Origin: Terrabacter sp040702505
Lineage (GTDB): Bacteria > Actinomycetota > Actinomycetes > Actinomycetales > Dermatophilaceae
NCBI RefSeq assembly: GCF_040702505.1
Contig: NZ_JBFBLC010000002.1
Location: 1-64,000 of the forward strand
Length of the DNA: 64,000 bases
Direction of reading: 5' to 3'
Shown piece by piece: positions 36,318-46,202 of this stretch. A program made the position numbers and the translations under genes. Under the pieces are notes generated by a model, which saw nothing but the letters and a program-made list of their open reading frames with translations, was not told the origin of the DNA and ran no database searches. Position 1 is the first letter of the stretch, and each line of letters begins with the position of its first letter.

Positions 36318-37046
36318 ATGCCCCTCTACCGTGACGAGGCGATCGTCCTGCGCACCCACAAGCTGGGCGAGGCCGACCGCATCATCACGATGCTCACGCG
36401 TACCCGCGGTCGCGTGCGCGCGGTCGCCAAGGGCGTACGCCGCACGAAGTCGCGGTTCGGTTCGCGCCTCGAGCCCGGCATGGTGGTCGACGTGCAGTGC
36501 TACGAGGGACGCAACCTCGACACCGTGACGCAGGTCGAGACCCTCGCCCCCTACGGCGACGCGATCGCCCGCGACTACACCGCCTACACGTGCGCCACCT
36601 CGATGCTCGAGACCGCCCTGCAGCTCACCGAGGAGCACGAGCCGCAGACGCAGCAGTACCTCCTGCTCGCCGGTGCCCTGCGCTCGCTCGCCGAGCGCGC
36701 CCACGACCCGGGGCTCGTCCTCGACGCCTACCTGCTGCGCTCGCTGGCTGTCGCCGGCTGGGCCCCGAGCTTCGTCGACTGCGCGAGGTGCGGCGCGCCG
36801 GGTCCCCACCGGGCGTTCAACGTGCAGGCCGGCGGCGCCGTCTGCTCCGTATGCCGTCCGCCCGGCTCGAGCGCCCCCGCTCCCGAGACCTTCACCCTCC
36901 TCGCGTCCCTGCTGACCGGCGACTGGGACGTCGCCGACGCCAGCGACGAGCGCTGCCGGCGACAGGGCAACGGCCTCGTCTCCGCCTTCCTGCAGTGGCA
37001 CATCGAGCGAGGGCTGCGGTCGCTGCGCCTCGTCGAGCGTGCCTGA
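36318..37046 (+). CDS. recO: DNA repair protein RecO
   Basis: A 242-residue recombination mediator that loads RecA on SSB-coated gaps. The N-terminal OB fold reads MPLYRDEAIVLRTHKLGEAD and RVRAVAKGVRRTKSRFGSRL. The helical domain contains a four-cysteine zinc site (CARCGAPG with CSVCRPPG). ATG 36318 fits. It is 3 bp from uppS, a common actinobacterial pair. The SOS box lies 85 bp upstream of the start; control of recO by it is possible but less certain than for alkB. Confidence 0.95.
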   Translation: MPLYRDEAIVLRTHKLGEADRIITMLTRTRGRVRAVAKGVRRTKSRFGSRLEPGMVVDVQCYEGRNLDTVTQVETLAPYGDAIARDYTAYTCATSMLETALQLTEEHEPQTQQYLLLAGALRSLAERAHDPGLVLDAYLLRSLAVAGWAPSFVDCARCGAPGPHRAFNVQAGGAVCSVCRPPGSSAPAPETFTLLASLLTGDWDVADASDERCRRQGNGLVSAFLQWHIERGLRSLRLVERA

Positions 37047-37049
37047 GTA

Positions 37050-37886
37050 GTGTCGCCGAGCCCACTTTCGCTGCAGTCGATCCCGACCCCGACCGACCGG
37101 AGAGCCGTGTACGCCAAGCCCTTCCCGCACCCGTCCGGCGCCACCGCGCCCCAGATCCCGGGCAACCTGCTGCCCAAGCATGTGGCGATCGTGATGGACG
37201 GCAACGGCCGCTGGGCCAACGCACGCGGCCTGCCGCGCACGAAGGGGCATGAGGCGGGGGAGGCCTCGCTGCTCGACGTCGTCGCCGGCGCTATCGAGGT
37301 GGGCGTGACGCACCTGTCGGCGTACGCGTTCTCCACCGAGAACTGGCGGCGCTCGCCGGAGGAGGTGCGCTTCCTCATGGGCTTCAACCGTGACGTCATC
37401 CGCCGCCGGCGCGACCAGCTGCACGAGTGGGGCGTGCGTATGCGGTGGGTCGGGCGGGCACCCCGGCTGTGGCGGTCGGTGATCAAGGAGCTCGAGATCG
37501 CCCAGGAGCTGACGCAGCACAACACCGGTCTCACGCTCTACTTCTGCGTCAACTACGGAGGCCGCGCCGAGATCGCCGACGCGGTGCAGCGGATCGCCCA
37601 CGACGTCAAGGACGGCCGGCTGCGCCCCGGGTCGGTCGACGAGAAGACGATCAAGCGCTACCTCGACGAGCCGACGATGCCGGACGTCGACCTCTTCGTC
37701 CGCAGCTCCGGCGAGCAGCGCACGAGCAACTTCCTGCTGTGGCAGTCGGCGTATGCGGAGATGGTCTTCCAGAACCGGCTGTGGCCCGACTACGACCGGC
37801 GCGACCTGTGGGCTGCGATCGAGGAGTACGTCGCCCGGGACCGCCGCTACGGCGGAGCCGTCGACACCCCGACCTCGACTTCCTGA
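37050..37886 (+). CDS. uppS: Isoprenyl transferase (undecaprenyl/decaprenyl diphosphate synthase)
   Basis: A cis-prenyltransferase making the lipid carrier for cell-wall synthesis. VAIVMDGNGRWANARGLPRT contains catalytic D50 when counted from GTG 37050. GHEAG, AFSTENWRR and RSSGEQRTSNFLLWQ complete the substrate site. GTG 37107 would shorten the N-terminus by 19 residues, with GGAGAG close by. Product length cannot be read from sequence. A 70-bp inverted repeat follows the stop. Confidence 0.94.
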   Translation: MSPSPLSLQSIPTPTDRRAVYAKPFPHPSGATAPQIPGNLLPKHVAIVMDGNGRWANARGLPRTKGHEAGEASLLDVVAGAIEVGVTHLSAYAFSTENWRRSPEEVRFLMGFNRDVIRRRRDQLHEWGVRMRWVGRAPRLWRSVIKELEIAQELTQHNTGLTLYFCVNYGGRAEIADAVQRIAHDVKDGRLRPGSVDEKTIKRYLDEPTMPDVDLFVRSSGEQRTSNFLLWQSAYAEMVFQNRLWPDYDRRDLWAAIEEYVARDRRYGGAVDTPTSTS

Positions 37887-37927
37887 CCCCCGGGACCCCC
37901 GTGCCCCGCTGACCCGCCTCCCCACAG

Positions 37928-37997
37928 ACCGAACGCCGCGTTCGGTCTCGAACGCGCTGTTGGAACACGGCTTTCGAAACCGAACGCGGCGTTCGGT
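37928..37997. repeat. 70-bp imperfect inverted repeat with palindromic ends
   Basis: The end 19-mers (37928-37946 and 37979-37997) are exact complements, and each is itself a 9-1-9 palindrome (ACCGAACGC-N-GCGTTCGGT). The interior pairs partly, closing at TGTT-GG-AACA. It lies between convergent uppS and zur stops and may terminate both. Confidence 0.7.
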
Positions 37998-38008
37998 GAG
38001 CCATCGGG

Positions 38009-38428
38009 TCAGGAGGCGGCGCAGTCGGCGCAGGTGCCGAAGATCTCCAGGGTGTGGGTGACGCCGATGAAGCCGTGCTCGCTCGCCACCTTGCCGGCCC
38101 ACCGTTCCACCGCGGGCCCCTCCACCTCGACGGTGCGACCGCAGCTGCGGCACACCAGGTGGTGGTGGTGATGCGTTGAGCAGGCGCGATAGACGGCCTC
38201 GCCGTCGTCGGTGCGCAGCACGTCCACCGTGCCGGCCTCGACCATCGACTGCAGCGTGCGGTAGACGGTGGCGAGCCCCACGCCGGCACCGGCCTCGCGC
38301 AGCCGTGCATGCACCGTCTGGGCCGAGGTGAAGTCGTCGGAGCGTTCGAGCAGCTCGGCCACGGCAGCCTGCTGCCGGGTCGGCTTGCGTGAGAGGGCGG
38401 CGACCTTGGGGCTGTTCGTGCCGGTCAT
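38009..38428 (-). CDS. zur: Fur-family regulator, probable zinc uptake regulator Zur
   Basis: A 139-residue Fur-family repressor. The helix-turn-helix contains TSAQTVHARLREAGAGVGLA then TVYRTLQSMVEAG. Metal site residues lie in STHHHHHLVC and structural zinc cysteines are C93, C96, C133 and C136 (CRSCG, CADCAAS). ATG 38428 overlaps the znuB stop (ATGA), making it last gene of the znu operon, which has a Zur box in front of znuA. With Zn bound it should repress its own operon. Confidence 0.92.
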   Translation of the reverse strand: MTGTNSPKVAALSRKPTRQQAAVAELLERSDDFTSAQTVHARLREAGAGVGLATVYRTLQSMVEAGTVDVLRTDDGEAVYRACSTHHHHHLVCRSCGRTVEVEGPAVERWAGKVASEHGFIGVTHTLEIFGTCADCAAS

Positions 38429-39486
38429 CGTGTCGTTCCTGTCGACGTGGAAGAGGAGGCTGCGGCCGCTTCGCCTCCAGGGGTACCGGATTGCTCGGCC
38501 GGCGCCGGCGACGGGTGGTCGTGGTCCCCGTGCTCGTCGTAGTGGCCCTCGTGCGCGGCATGAAGGTGGCCGTCGTGGAGGTAGTCGACGTGGTCGCCGT
38601 GGGTCACCGCAGGGTGTCCGCACTCGATGCCGTGCTCGTGGGCGTGGGTCTCGGCGACGGCGTGCTGCCTGCCGCGTGCCCGGGCCGCGACGCCGGTGAC
38701 GACGGCCATGACGACGAACAGCGCGACGGCGAGCAGCACGATGGTGCCGCCGGACGGGGTGTTGAGCGGGTAGGAGAGAGCGACGCCTCCGACCGACGAG
38801 ACGAGGCCGATCGCGATCGCCCACCGAAGGCCGCCGCTGAAGGAGCGGGCGACGAGCTGGCCGGCGGCGTTCGGCACGATCATGAGGGCGCTGATGAGCA
38901 GCAACCCGACGACGCGCATCGCGACGACCACGGTGGTCGCCGTCAGGACGGCCAGCACGAGGTTGAGGGGGAGCACCGGCAGCCCCACGGCGCGGGCGTA
39001 CTCCTCGTCGTTGGCGACCGCGAAGAGCCGCGGCCGCAGGGCCCACGTCGTCACGGCGATGACGAGCGCCAGGCCGGCGAAGACGTAGAGGTCGCCGCGC
39101 TGCGTCGTCAGGATCGAGCCGAAGAGGTATTTCATGAGGTTCGCCGGCGTGCCGTCGGGCGACTTGCTGATGATGACGACGCCGGCGGCGATGCCGCCGT
39201 AGAAGATGACGGCCAGCGCCACGTCGCCGTTGGTGCGTCCCTTGGCCCGGAGCAGCTCGATGACGATCGCTGCGACGACGGCCGCCGCGAGGGCCGTGAG
39301 CACCGGCGCCGAACCGGTGACGAGCCCGATCGCCACACCTGCGAGGGCCACGTGACCCATGCCGTCGCCGATGAGCGACAGCCGCCGCTGCACGAGGAAG
39401 ATGCCGACCATGGGCGCGACGGTGCCCACGAGGAGGGCTGCGATGAGGGCCCGCTGCATGAAGTCGACGGTGAGCATCTCGATCAC
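38425..39486 (-). CDS. znuB: Zinc ABC transporter permease
   Basis: A 353-residue ABC-3 family permease with about eight helices (RALIAALLVGTVAPMVGIFL, then VQRRLSLIGDGMGHVALAGV) and the coupling segment near MRVVGLLLISALMIVPNAAG. The C-terminal ~80 residues are His/Asp-rich (HAHEHGIECGHP, HDGHLHAAHEGHYDEHGDHD), presumably a cytoplasmic zinc-binding tail longer than in typical ZnuB. GTG 39486 overlaps the ATPase stop. It is between znuC and zur in the operon. Confidence 0.92.
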   Translation of the reverse strand: MIEMLTVDFMQRALIAALLVGTVAPMVGIFLVQRRLSLIGDGMGHVALAGVAIGLVTGSAPVLTALAAAVVAAIVIELLRAKGRTNGDVALAVIFYGGIAAGVVIISKSPDGTPANLMKYLFGSILTTQRGDLYVFAGLALVIAVTTWALRPRLFAVANDEEYARAVGLPVLPLNLVLAVLTATTVVVAMRVVGLLLISALMIVPNAAGQLVARSFSGGLRWAIAIGLVSSVGGVALSYPLNTPSGGTIVLLAVALFVVMAVVTGVAARARGRQHAVAETHAHEHGIECGHPAVTHGDHVDYLHDGHLHAAHEGHYDEHGDHDHPSPAPAEQSGTPGGEAAAASSSTSTGTTR

Positions 39487-40334
39487 GGTCGGGCCTCCCG
39501 GTGGTGGTCGGTGTGGTCGGCGTCGAGCGGGCCGCGGGTCACCACGGCGTACGCGTCCAGCTCGCTGTCGTGGTGGTGGCTGTCGTGGTCGTGGTGGACG
39601 CGGTCGCGCGCGGCGGCATACTCCCGCGGGGTGCCGTCGAAGGTGATGCGACCGGTGTCGACGACGACGATCCGCGTCAGGAGGCGCTCGAGGGCGCCGA
39701 GCTCGTGGGTGACGATGAGCATCGTGACGCCCCGCTGAACGAGGCGGTCGAGGACGTCGGCGAGGACGTGCTGGTTCGCCGCGTCGACGCCGGCGGTGGG
39801 CTCGTCCATGATGAGCACGTCCGGCTGGCCCGCGAGCGCGCGGGCGATGAGCACCCGGCGCTGCTGCCCGCCCGAGAGGGTGCTGACCTCGGTGGCGGCC
39901 CGGTCGGCCAGCCCTACGACGTCGAGCGAGCGCGCGACCAGCTGCCGGTCGGTGGCACGCAGCCGTCCGAGCCACCCGATGCGGGGGAGCCGGCCTGTCG
40001 AGACGATCTCCTCGGCCGTCGCCCGCACCGAGGCCGACAGGGTGTGGCGCTGCGGCACGTAGCCGAGGCGAGCCCGCTCGTGCAGGTCCTCTCCGGCCAC
40101 GCCGAAGAGCCGCACGCTGCCGGAGACCTGCTCGTTGAGGCCGAGGATGCCCTTCATCAACGTGGACTTGCCGGAGCCATTGGGCCCGACGACCGCCACG
40201 ATCTCGCCGCGGTGGACGGTCAGGGACGCGTCGCGCAGCACGGCGCGCTCGCCGTAGCCGAAGGCCGCGTGGTCCAGCTCGATGACGACCTCGTCCGCGG
40301 GGGAGTCGATGGTCCTGACACCGTCGGAGCTCAT
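39483..40334 (-). CDS. znuC: Zinc ABC transporter ATP-binding protein
   Basis: A 283-residue ABC ATPase. Walker A is VGPNGSGKSTLM, signature LSGGQQRRVLIARAL, Walker B VLIMDEPTAGVD, H-loop VTHELG. The C-terminus is His-rich (VHHDHDSHHHDSELD, then DADHTDHHREARP), matching the permease tail and suggesting metal buffering. ATG 40334 overlaps the znuA stop as ATGA, so all four operon genes are translationally coupled. Confidence 0.93.
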   Translation of the reverse strand: MSSDGVRTIDSPADEVVIELDHAAFGYGERAVLRDASLTVHRGEIVAVVGPNGSGKSTLMKGILGLNEQVSGSVRLFGVAGEDLHERARLGYVPQRHTLSASVRATAEEIVSTGRLPRIGWLGRLRATDRQLVARSLDVVGLADRAATEVSTLSGGQQRRVLIARALAGQPDVLIMDEPTAGVDAANQHVLADVLDRLVQRGVTMLIVTHELGALERLLTRIVVVDTGRITFDGTPREYAAARDRVHHDHDSHHHDSELDAYAVVTRGPLDADHTDHHREARP

Positions 40335-41311
40335 GAGCACCCCAGCCCCTTCTGCAGCGCCTTGAGGTTGCTGTGCATGACCTCGAAGTAGTCCTTCCCG
40401 GCGGAGGCGGACGTGATGCCCTCGAGCGGGTCGAGTGTCGCGACCGTGGCGCCGGTGGTGCCGGCCACCGTCTGCGCGAGGTGCGGCTCGACGAGGGTCT
40501 CCTGGTAGATGGTCGTCACGCCCCGGCTCCGCACGAGGTCGGCGATCTGCTTGAGCGCGGCGCCGCTCGGCTCGGTGTCGGGGGAGACACCGGAGATGCC
40601 GTGCTGCTGCAGGCCGTAGCGCTGCGCGAGGTAGCCGAAGGCGGCATGGCTGGTGACCAGCACCGTCGAGCGGCACGAGGCCAGCCCGGTCCGGAACTGC
40701 CCGTCGAGGGCGGTCAGCCTGGTGACGAGGGAGGCGGTGTTGCGGTCGTATGCCGCCGCGTGGGCCGGGTCGTCCTTCGCCAGTCGGGCGCCGATGACCT
40801 TCACGACTGCCGCGTAGCGCTGCGGGTCGAGCCAGAAGTGCGGGTCGTTGCCCGAGTGGTCGTGGTTGCCGTGCTCCTGCGGGCTCTCGCCGGCCTGGCC
40901 GGACTCCTCGGCCAGGGTGAGGCTCAGCTGTGCGGCGTCGGCGACGTCGAGCACGGAGCCCGGTTGCACCTCGGCGATGGCGTCGTCGACCGCGGGCTGG
41001 AAGCCGTCGGCGTAGACGACGAGCCGGGCCTTGCTCATCGTCGCGATGTCCTGGGGGGCGAGCTCGAGATCGTGCGGCTCGGTGCCGGGCTTGGTGAGGA
41101 CCGTGACGGGAACGGCGCCGCCCGTGATCTGCTCCACCGCGAACTGCAGCGGGTAGAACGAGGTGACGACGGCCTGGTCAGGACGGTCCGAGCCGGCCGA
41201 GCCGGAGCCGGCACCGGCTGTCGTGCCGCAGGCCGCGGTCAGCACGAGGACCGCAATGGCGAGCAGGGACGCTGCTGCGGACCGGCGCGATGGGTCGCGG
41301 AGAGGGGGCAT
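40331..41311 (-). CDS. znuA: Zinc-binding lipoprotein of ABC transporter
   Basis: A 326-residue cluster A-I solute-binding protein. The signal ends in lipobox VLTAAC. Metal ligands: H in KPGTEPHDLELAP, the H-rich loop EHGNHDHSGNDPHFWLDPQ, H in VTSHAAFGYLAQRYGL, and the terminal Glu/Asp in IYQETLVEPHLAQ and LDPLEG. ATG 41311 is preferred over 41320 because GGAGG lies 9 bases before it. A Zur box at 41333-41347 lies just upstream. Confidence 0.93.
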   Translation of the reverse strand: MPPLRDPSRRSAAASLLAIAVLVLTAACGTTAGAGSGSAGSDRPDQAVVTSFYPLQFAVEQITGGAVPVTVLTKPGTEPHDLELAPQDIATMSKARLVVYADGFQPAVDDAIAEVQPGSVLDVADAAQLSLTLAEESGQAGESPQEHGNHDHSGNDPHFWLDPQRYAAVVKVIGARLAKDDPAHAAAYDRNTASLVTRLTALDGQFRTGLASCRSTVLVTSHAAFGYLAQRYGLQQHGISGVSPDTEPSGAALKQIADLVRSRGVTTIYQETLVEPHLAQTVAGTTGATVATLDPLEGITSASAGKDYFEVMHSNLKALQKGLGCS

Positions 41312-41332
41312 GGCGCCCATCCTCCGCCTAGG

Positions 41333-41347
41333 TGAGAATGATTGTCA
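41333..41347. promoter_or_regulatory. Zur box of the znu operon
   Basis: TGAGAATGATTGTCA is a 7-1-7 site matching TGANAATNATTNTCA, the AT-rich core of actinobacterial Zur/Fur boxes, in a very GC-rich context. It lies 21 bp before ATG of znuA; the last gene of this operon is a Fur-family regulator. Confidence 0.88.
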
Positions 41348-41383
41348 AAACCGTTCTCGCGGTCGCTGCGAGGCGCCGGTCCC

Positions 41384-41674
41384 TCAGCCGGCCGGGACGA
41401 GCCTGACGATCGCCACGGCCAGGGCGAGCACCAGCACCGCGAGGCGCATCAGCCGCTCGGGCAGTGCCAGCCGCTGCCAGGTGAGGAAGAGCAGCCATCC
41501 GAGGAAGGCGGCGACGACGAGGAACGCGATGCCCCCCCACGGCCGCGGCGCGAAGATGCCCACCAGGAGCAGGACGACGAGGACGGCCGGCCCGACGAGT
41601 CGGGGAAGGGCATTGAGGCGCTCGGCCAAGGGGGCGGAGGCGTGCTCGAGACGGGAACGGAAGCTCAGTGCCAC
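41384..41674 (-). CDS. Small three-helix membrane protein (DUF6703-like)
   Basis: A 96-residue protein with three hydrophobic helices: LVGPAVLVVLLLVGIFA, WGGIAFLVVAAFLGWLLFLT and LMRLAVLVLALAVAIVRL. The N-terminus is basic/amphipathic (MALSFRSRLEHASAPLAERL). It resembles short actinobacterial proteins grouped as DUF6703, by memory only. Function unknown. It sits between the Zur box and glyS, divergent from glyS. Confidence 0.72.
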   Translation of the reverse strand: MALSFRSRLEHASAPLAERLNALPRLVGPAVLVVLLLVGIFAPRPWGGIAFLVVAAFLGWLLFLTWQRLALPERLMRLAVLVLALAVAIVRLVPAG

Positions 41675-41752
41675 GGAACGAGCCTAGGGGACGCGACGGC
41701 ATACCCCGGACGCGTGGCAAAGCAGTGGCGCCCGCCCGATAGCCTGTGCGGC

Positions 41753-43147
<1,395 letters not shown>

Positions 43148-43168
43148 GGCGCTCGCGCGCCAACCGCT

Positions 43169-43208
43169 GACGTATGCCGTCCGCCCACCCGGGCGGGCGG
43201 CATACGTC
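43169..43208 (+). terminator. glyS terminator hairpin built on two CGGCATAC motifs
   Basis: GACGTATGCCGTCCGCCC (43169-43186) pairs with 43191-43208 over 18 bp with a single T-G wobble, loop ACCC, then GTCG. Each arm contains the overrepresented 8-mer in opposite orientation. It can also act on the convergent sulfurtransferase gene. Confidence 0.8.
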
Positions 43209-43313
43209 GTCGTGGGGCCGGGGCGTCCCGGCGGACCGCCACGAGGTCGGCGTCCACGCACGGAGCGGCGGCGCAAGGGCGGTTCGTGCAGGTCCGCCGG
43301 TCCGGCTGGGCGG

Positions 43314-44153
43314 TCAGCCGGGCTGGGGTCCGGTGGCGACCGGACGAGCAGGGTCGCGGATCCACTCGCTCCACGAGCCGGGGTAGAGGACCGTGTCCAC
43401 CCCCAGCTCGGCGAGGGCGAGCATCTCGTGCGCCGCGGTCACGCCGGACCCGCAGTAGACCCCCACCGGCCGGCCGTCCACGTCGCGACCCGCCGACAGG
43501 CGTTCCCAGTGGTCGCGGAGGTCGCGGCGGAACGTTCCGTCCTCGGACAGCCAGGCCGCTGTGGGGACGTTGACGGCTCCCGGCACGTGGCCGGCCACCG
43601 GGTCGACCGGCTCGGACTCGCCGGCGTAGCGCTCGGGGGCCCGTGCATCGAGGAGCAGCCCCTCACGGGCGAGCTCCGCCGCCCCGCCCGCATCGAGCGT
43701 CGGCAGCTGCCCCGGGCGCACCTCGAAGTCCCCGTGCCGGTCGGCGGGCTCCTCGGTGGAGACCGGGAGTCTCCCGGACACCCACGCCGCATACCCGCCG
43801 TCGAGCACGCGGACGTCCGGGACACCCGCCCAGCGCAGCACCCACCAGGCCCGCGCGGCGGCATACGACTCCTTGGCGTCGTAGACGACGACGCGGCTGC
43901 GCTCGGTGATGCCGGCGCGACGGGCCAGAGCCTCGACCACTGCAGGGTCGGGGAGCGGGTGGCGGCCGCCCTCACCGGCAGGGGCGGCGAGCTCGGTGTC
44001 GAGGTCGACGAAGAACGCGCCGGGCACGTGCCCCGCCTCGTAGTCCTCGCGCCCCGCGGGCGTGTTCGCGGTCGTGAGGGCCCAGCGGACGTCGAGGACG
44101 GTGACGTCCTCGATCTCGTGGGCGAGGTCGGCGGCACTCAGGAGGTGGCTCAC
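43314..44153 (-). CDS. Thiosulfate/3-mercaptopyruvate sulfurtransferase
   Basis: A 279-residue tandem-rhodanese enzyme. The inactive N-terminal domain contains DLAHEIEDVTVLDVRWALTT and HVPGAFFVDLDTEL; the catalytic domain has LLDARAPERYAGESEPVDP and loop YCGSGVTAAHEML with the persulfide Cys (about 237). CGSGVTA resembles the mercaptopyruvate type more than thiosulfate type (CRKGVTA). GTG 44153 is preceded by GGAGG-like TCAGGAGG on the + complement side, with acceptable spacing. Divergent from the hydrolase gene with 25 bp between starts. Confidence 0.92.
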   Translation of the reverse strand: MSHLLSAADLAHEIEDVTVLDVRWALTTANTPAGREDYEAGHVPGAFFVDLDTELAAPAGEGGRHPLPDPAVVEALARRAGITERSRVVVYDAKESYAAARAWWVLRWAGVPDVRVLDGGYAAWVSGRLPVSTEEPADRHGDFEVRPGQLPTLDAGGAAELAREGLLLDARAPERYAGESEPVDPVAGHVPGAVNVPTAAWLSEDGTFRRDLRDHWERLSAGRDVDGRPVGVYCGSGVTAAHEMLALAELGVDTVLYPGSWSEWIRDPARPVATGPQPG

Positions 44154-44178
44154 CGCGCCATCGTGGCATCCTCGCGGT

Positions 44179-44907
44179 GTGCGTGCTCACCTGGTCCTCG
44201 TGCACGGGTCGCGCCTGGCGAGCAGCCAGTGGGCCCCGCAGGTCGCGCTGCTGCAGGACCACGTCGACCTGACGCTCGTCGACCTGCCCGGCCACGGGGT
44301 GCGCGCCGGCGAGGACTTCACCCTCGTGCGGTGCGTCGAGGTCATCGACGAGGCGGTCCGCGCCGTCCCGTCGGGCGCCCCGGTCGTCCTGGTCGGGCAC
44401 TCGCTCGGCGGCTACGCCGCGATGGCGTATGCCGCCGCCCAGCCCGACGCGCTCGACGGGCTCGTCCTGGCGGGAGCGAGCGCCACCCCGACCGGTCCGG
44501 GGGCGGCCGTCTACCGGGGCGTCGCCGCGCTGACCGACCGGCTCGGGCCCGAACGCATGACGCGGCTCAACGACCGCATCCTGCGCCGGCTCTACCCGCC
44601 CGAGCGCATCGAGCCGGTCATCGCCGGGGGCTACTACTTCGCCCCCACCGCCGACGCCTGGCGCGAAGTCATGACCCACTGCCGACCGGCGATGCTCGAG
44701 CGCGTGCGCTGCCCGGTCCTGCTGCTCAACGGACAGTTCGACCAGTTCCGGGTCGGCGTGCGCGCCTACCTCCGGGCGTGCCCGACGGCGCGTGAGGAGG
44801 TCATCCGCCGGGCGAGCCACGTGTCCAACCTCGACCAGCCGGAGGCGTTCGCCGAGGCGCTCCTGCGCTTCACCCGTCAGGTCGTCGATTCGGCGCCACG
44901 CCCCTGA
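44179..44907 (+). CDS. Alpha/beta-fold hydrolase
   Basis: A 242-residue alpha/beta hydrolase. LVLVHGSRLASSQWAPQVAL supplies the oxyanion HG motif, VDLPGHG the conserved turn, VVLVGHSLGGYAAMAYAAA the nucleophile (GHSLG), and SHVSNLDQPEAFA the His. The third acid is probably D in NGQFDQFRVG. GTG 44179 is chosen; upstream frame is not protein-like. Substrate unknown; similar to esterases or ring-cleavage hydrolases. dusB follows after 17 bp. Confidence 0.85.
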   Translation: MRAHLVLVHGSRLASSQWAPQVALLQDHVDLTLVDLPGHGVRAGEDFTLVRCVEVIDEAVRAVPSGAPVVLVGHSLGGYAAMAYAAAQPDALDGLVLAGASATPTGPGAAVYRGVAALTDRLGPERMTRLNDRILRRLYPPERIEPVIAGGYYFAPTADAWREVMTHCRPAMLERVRCPVLLLNGQFDQFRVGVRAYLRACPTAREEVIRRASHVSNLDQPEAFAEALLRFTRQVVDSAPRP

Positions 44908-44924
44908 TCGGGGAGAATCGGGCG

Positions 44925-46199
44925 ATGACCGACGTGATGACAGCCCCGACGCAGGCCGGTGAGGCCCCCTCCGCAGATCTCGGCGGCCCAGCCGCCGCGA
45001 CGACGGGCGCCGTGCTGCCCCCGCTGCGCATCGGCCGCCACGTCATCGAGTCGCCTGTCGTGCTCGCGCCCATGGCGGGCATCACCAACCGCGCCTTCCG
45101 GCGCCTGTGCCGCGAGTACGGCAACGAGGGCAGCGCGCTCGCGTCGAGCGGTGGCGCCAGTGGCGCGACGAGCCTCTACGTCAGCGAGATGATCACGACT
45201 CGCGCGCTCGTCGAGCGCAGCTCCGAGACGATGCGCCTCATCGAGCACGACCCCGACGAGAACCCGCGCTCGATCCAGCTCTACAGCGTCGACCCGGCGA
45301 CGGCCCGCGCTGCCGCGCGCATCCTCGTGCAGGAGGACCGCGCCGACCACATCGACCTCAACTTCGGCTGCCCCGTCCCCAAGGTCACCCGCAAGGGCGG
45401 CGGCTCGGCCCTGCCGTGGAAGAAGGAGCTCTTCCGCTCCATCGTCGGCGCCGTCGTCGAGGAGGGCGGCCGGCGCGACATCCCCGTCACGGTCAAGATG
45501 CGCAAGGGCATCGACGACGACCACCTGACCTTCCTCGACGCCGGCCTGGCCGCCGAGGCGGAGGGCGTCGCGGCGGTCGCGTTGCACGGGCGCACGGCCG
45601 CCCAGTCGTACTCCGGCACCGCCGACTGGAGTGCCATCCGGATGCTCAAGGAGACCGTCACGAGCATCCCGGTCCTCGGCAACGGCGACATCTGGTCGGC
45701 CGAGGACGCCCTGCGCATGGTCGAGGAGACCGGCTGCGACGGCGTGGTCGTCGGGCGCGGCTGCCTCGGCCGGCCGTGGCTTTTCACCGACCTCGCGGCG
45801 GCCTTCGCCGGCACGTCGGCGCGGGTGACTCCGACCCTCGGGGAGGTCGCGGACACGCTGCGGAAGCACGCGGCATACCTCTGCGACTTCTACGGCGACG
45901 AGGGACGCGGCTGCCGCGACATCCGCAAGCACATCGCCTGGTACCTCAAGGGCTTCCCGGCCGGCTCGACCATCCGCAACTCCCTCGCTCTCGTCGACTC
46001 GATGGCTTCGCTCGAGACGCTGCTCGCCACGCTCGACCCAGACGCCCCCTGGCCCGGTGAGGCAGCCGAGGGGCAGCGCGGGCGCGCCGGCTCGCCGCGC
46101 AACGTGGCCCTGCCGGACCGCTGGCTGGAGTCACGCGAGCTCTCCGAGGAGCACCGGCGCACCATCGCCGAGGCCGAGCTGTCGGTCAGCGGCGGCTGA
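44925..46199 (+). CDS. dusB: tRNA-dihydrouridine synthase DusB
   Basis: A 424-residue FMN-dependent enzyme reducing uridines in the tRNA D-loop. VVLAPMAGITNRAFRRLCRE, SEMITTRALVERSS, HIDLNFGCPVPKVTRKGGGS (with the catalytic Cys, about 149), TVKMRKGID, VALHGRTAAQSYSGTADWSA and NGDIWSAEDA are all present. The helical C-terminus has IRKHIAWYLKGFP. A Thr/Ala-rich N-terminal ~25 residues precede the barrel. ATG 44925. Length slightly above average. Confidence 0.95.
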   Translation: MTDVMTAPTQAGEAPSADLGGPAAATTGAVLPPLRIGRHVIESPVVLAPMAGITNRAFRRLCREYGNEGSALASSGGASGATSLYVSEMITTRALVERSSETMRLIEHDPDENPRSIQLYSVDPATARAAARILVQEDRADHIDLNFGCPVPKVTRKGGGSALPWKKELFRSIVGAVVEEGGRRDIPVTVKMRKGIDDDHLTFLDAGLAAEAEGVAAVALHGRTAAQSYSGTADWSAIRMLKETVTSIPVLGNGDIWSAEDALRMVEETGCDGVVVGRGCLGRPWLFTDLAAAFAGTSARVTPTLGEVADTLRKHAAYLCDFYGDEGRGCRDIRKHIAWYLKGFPAGSTIRNSLALVDSMASLETLLATLDPDAPWPGEAAEGQRGRAGSPRNVALPDRWLESRELSEEHRRTIAEAELSVSGG

Positions 46200-46202
46200 G
46201 GA

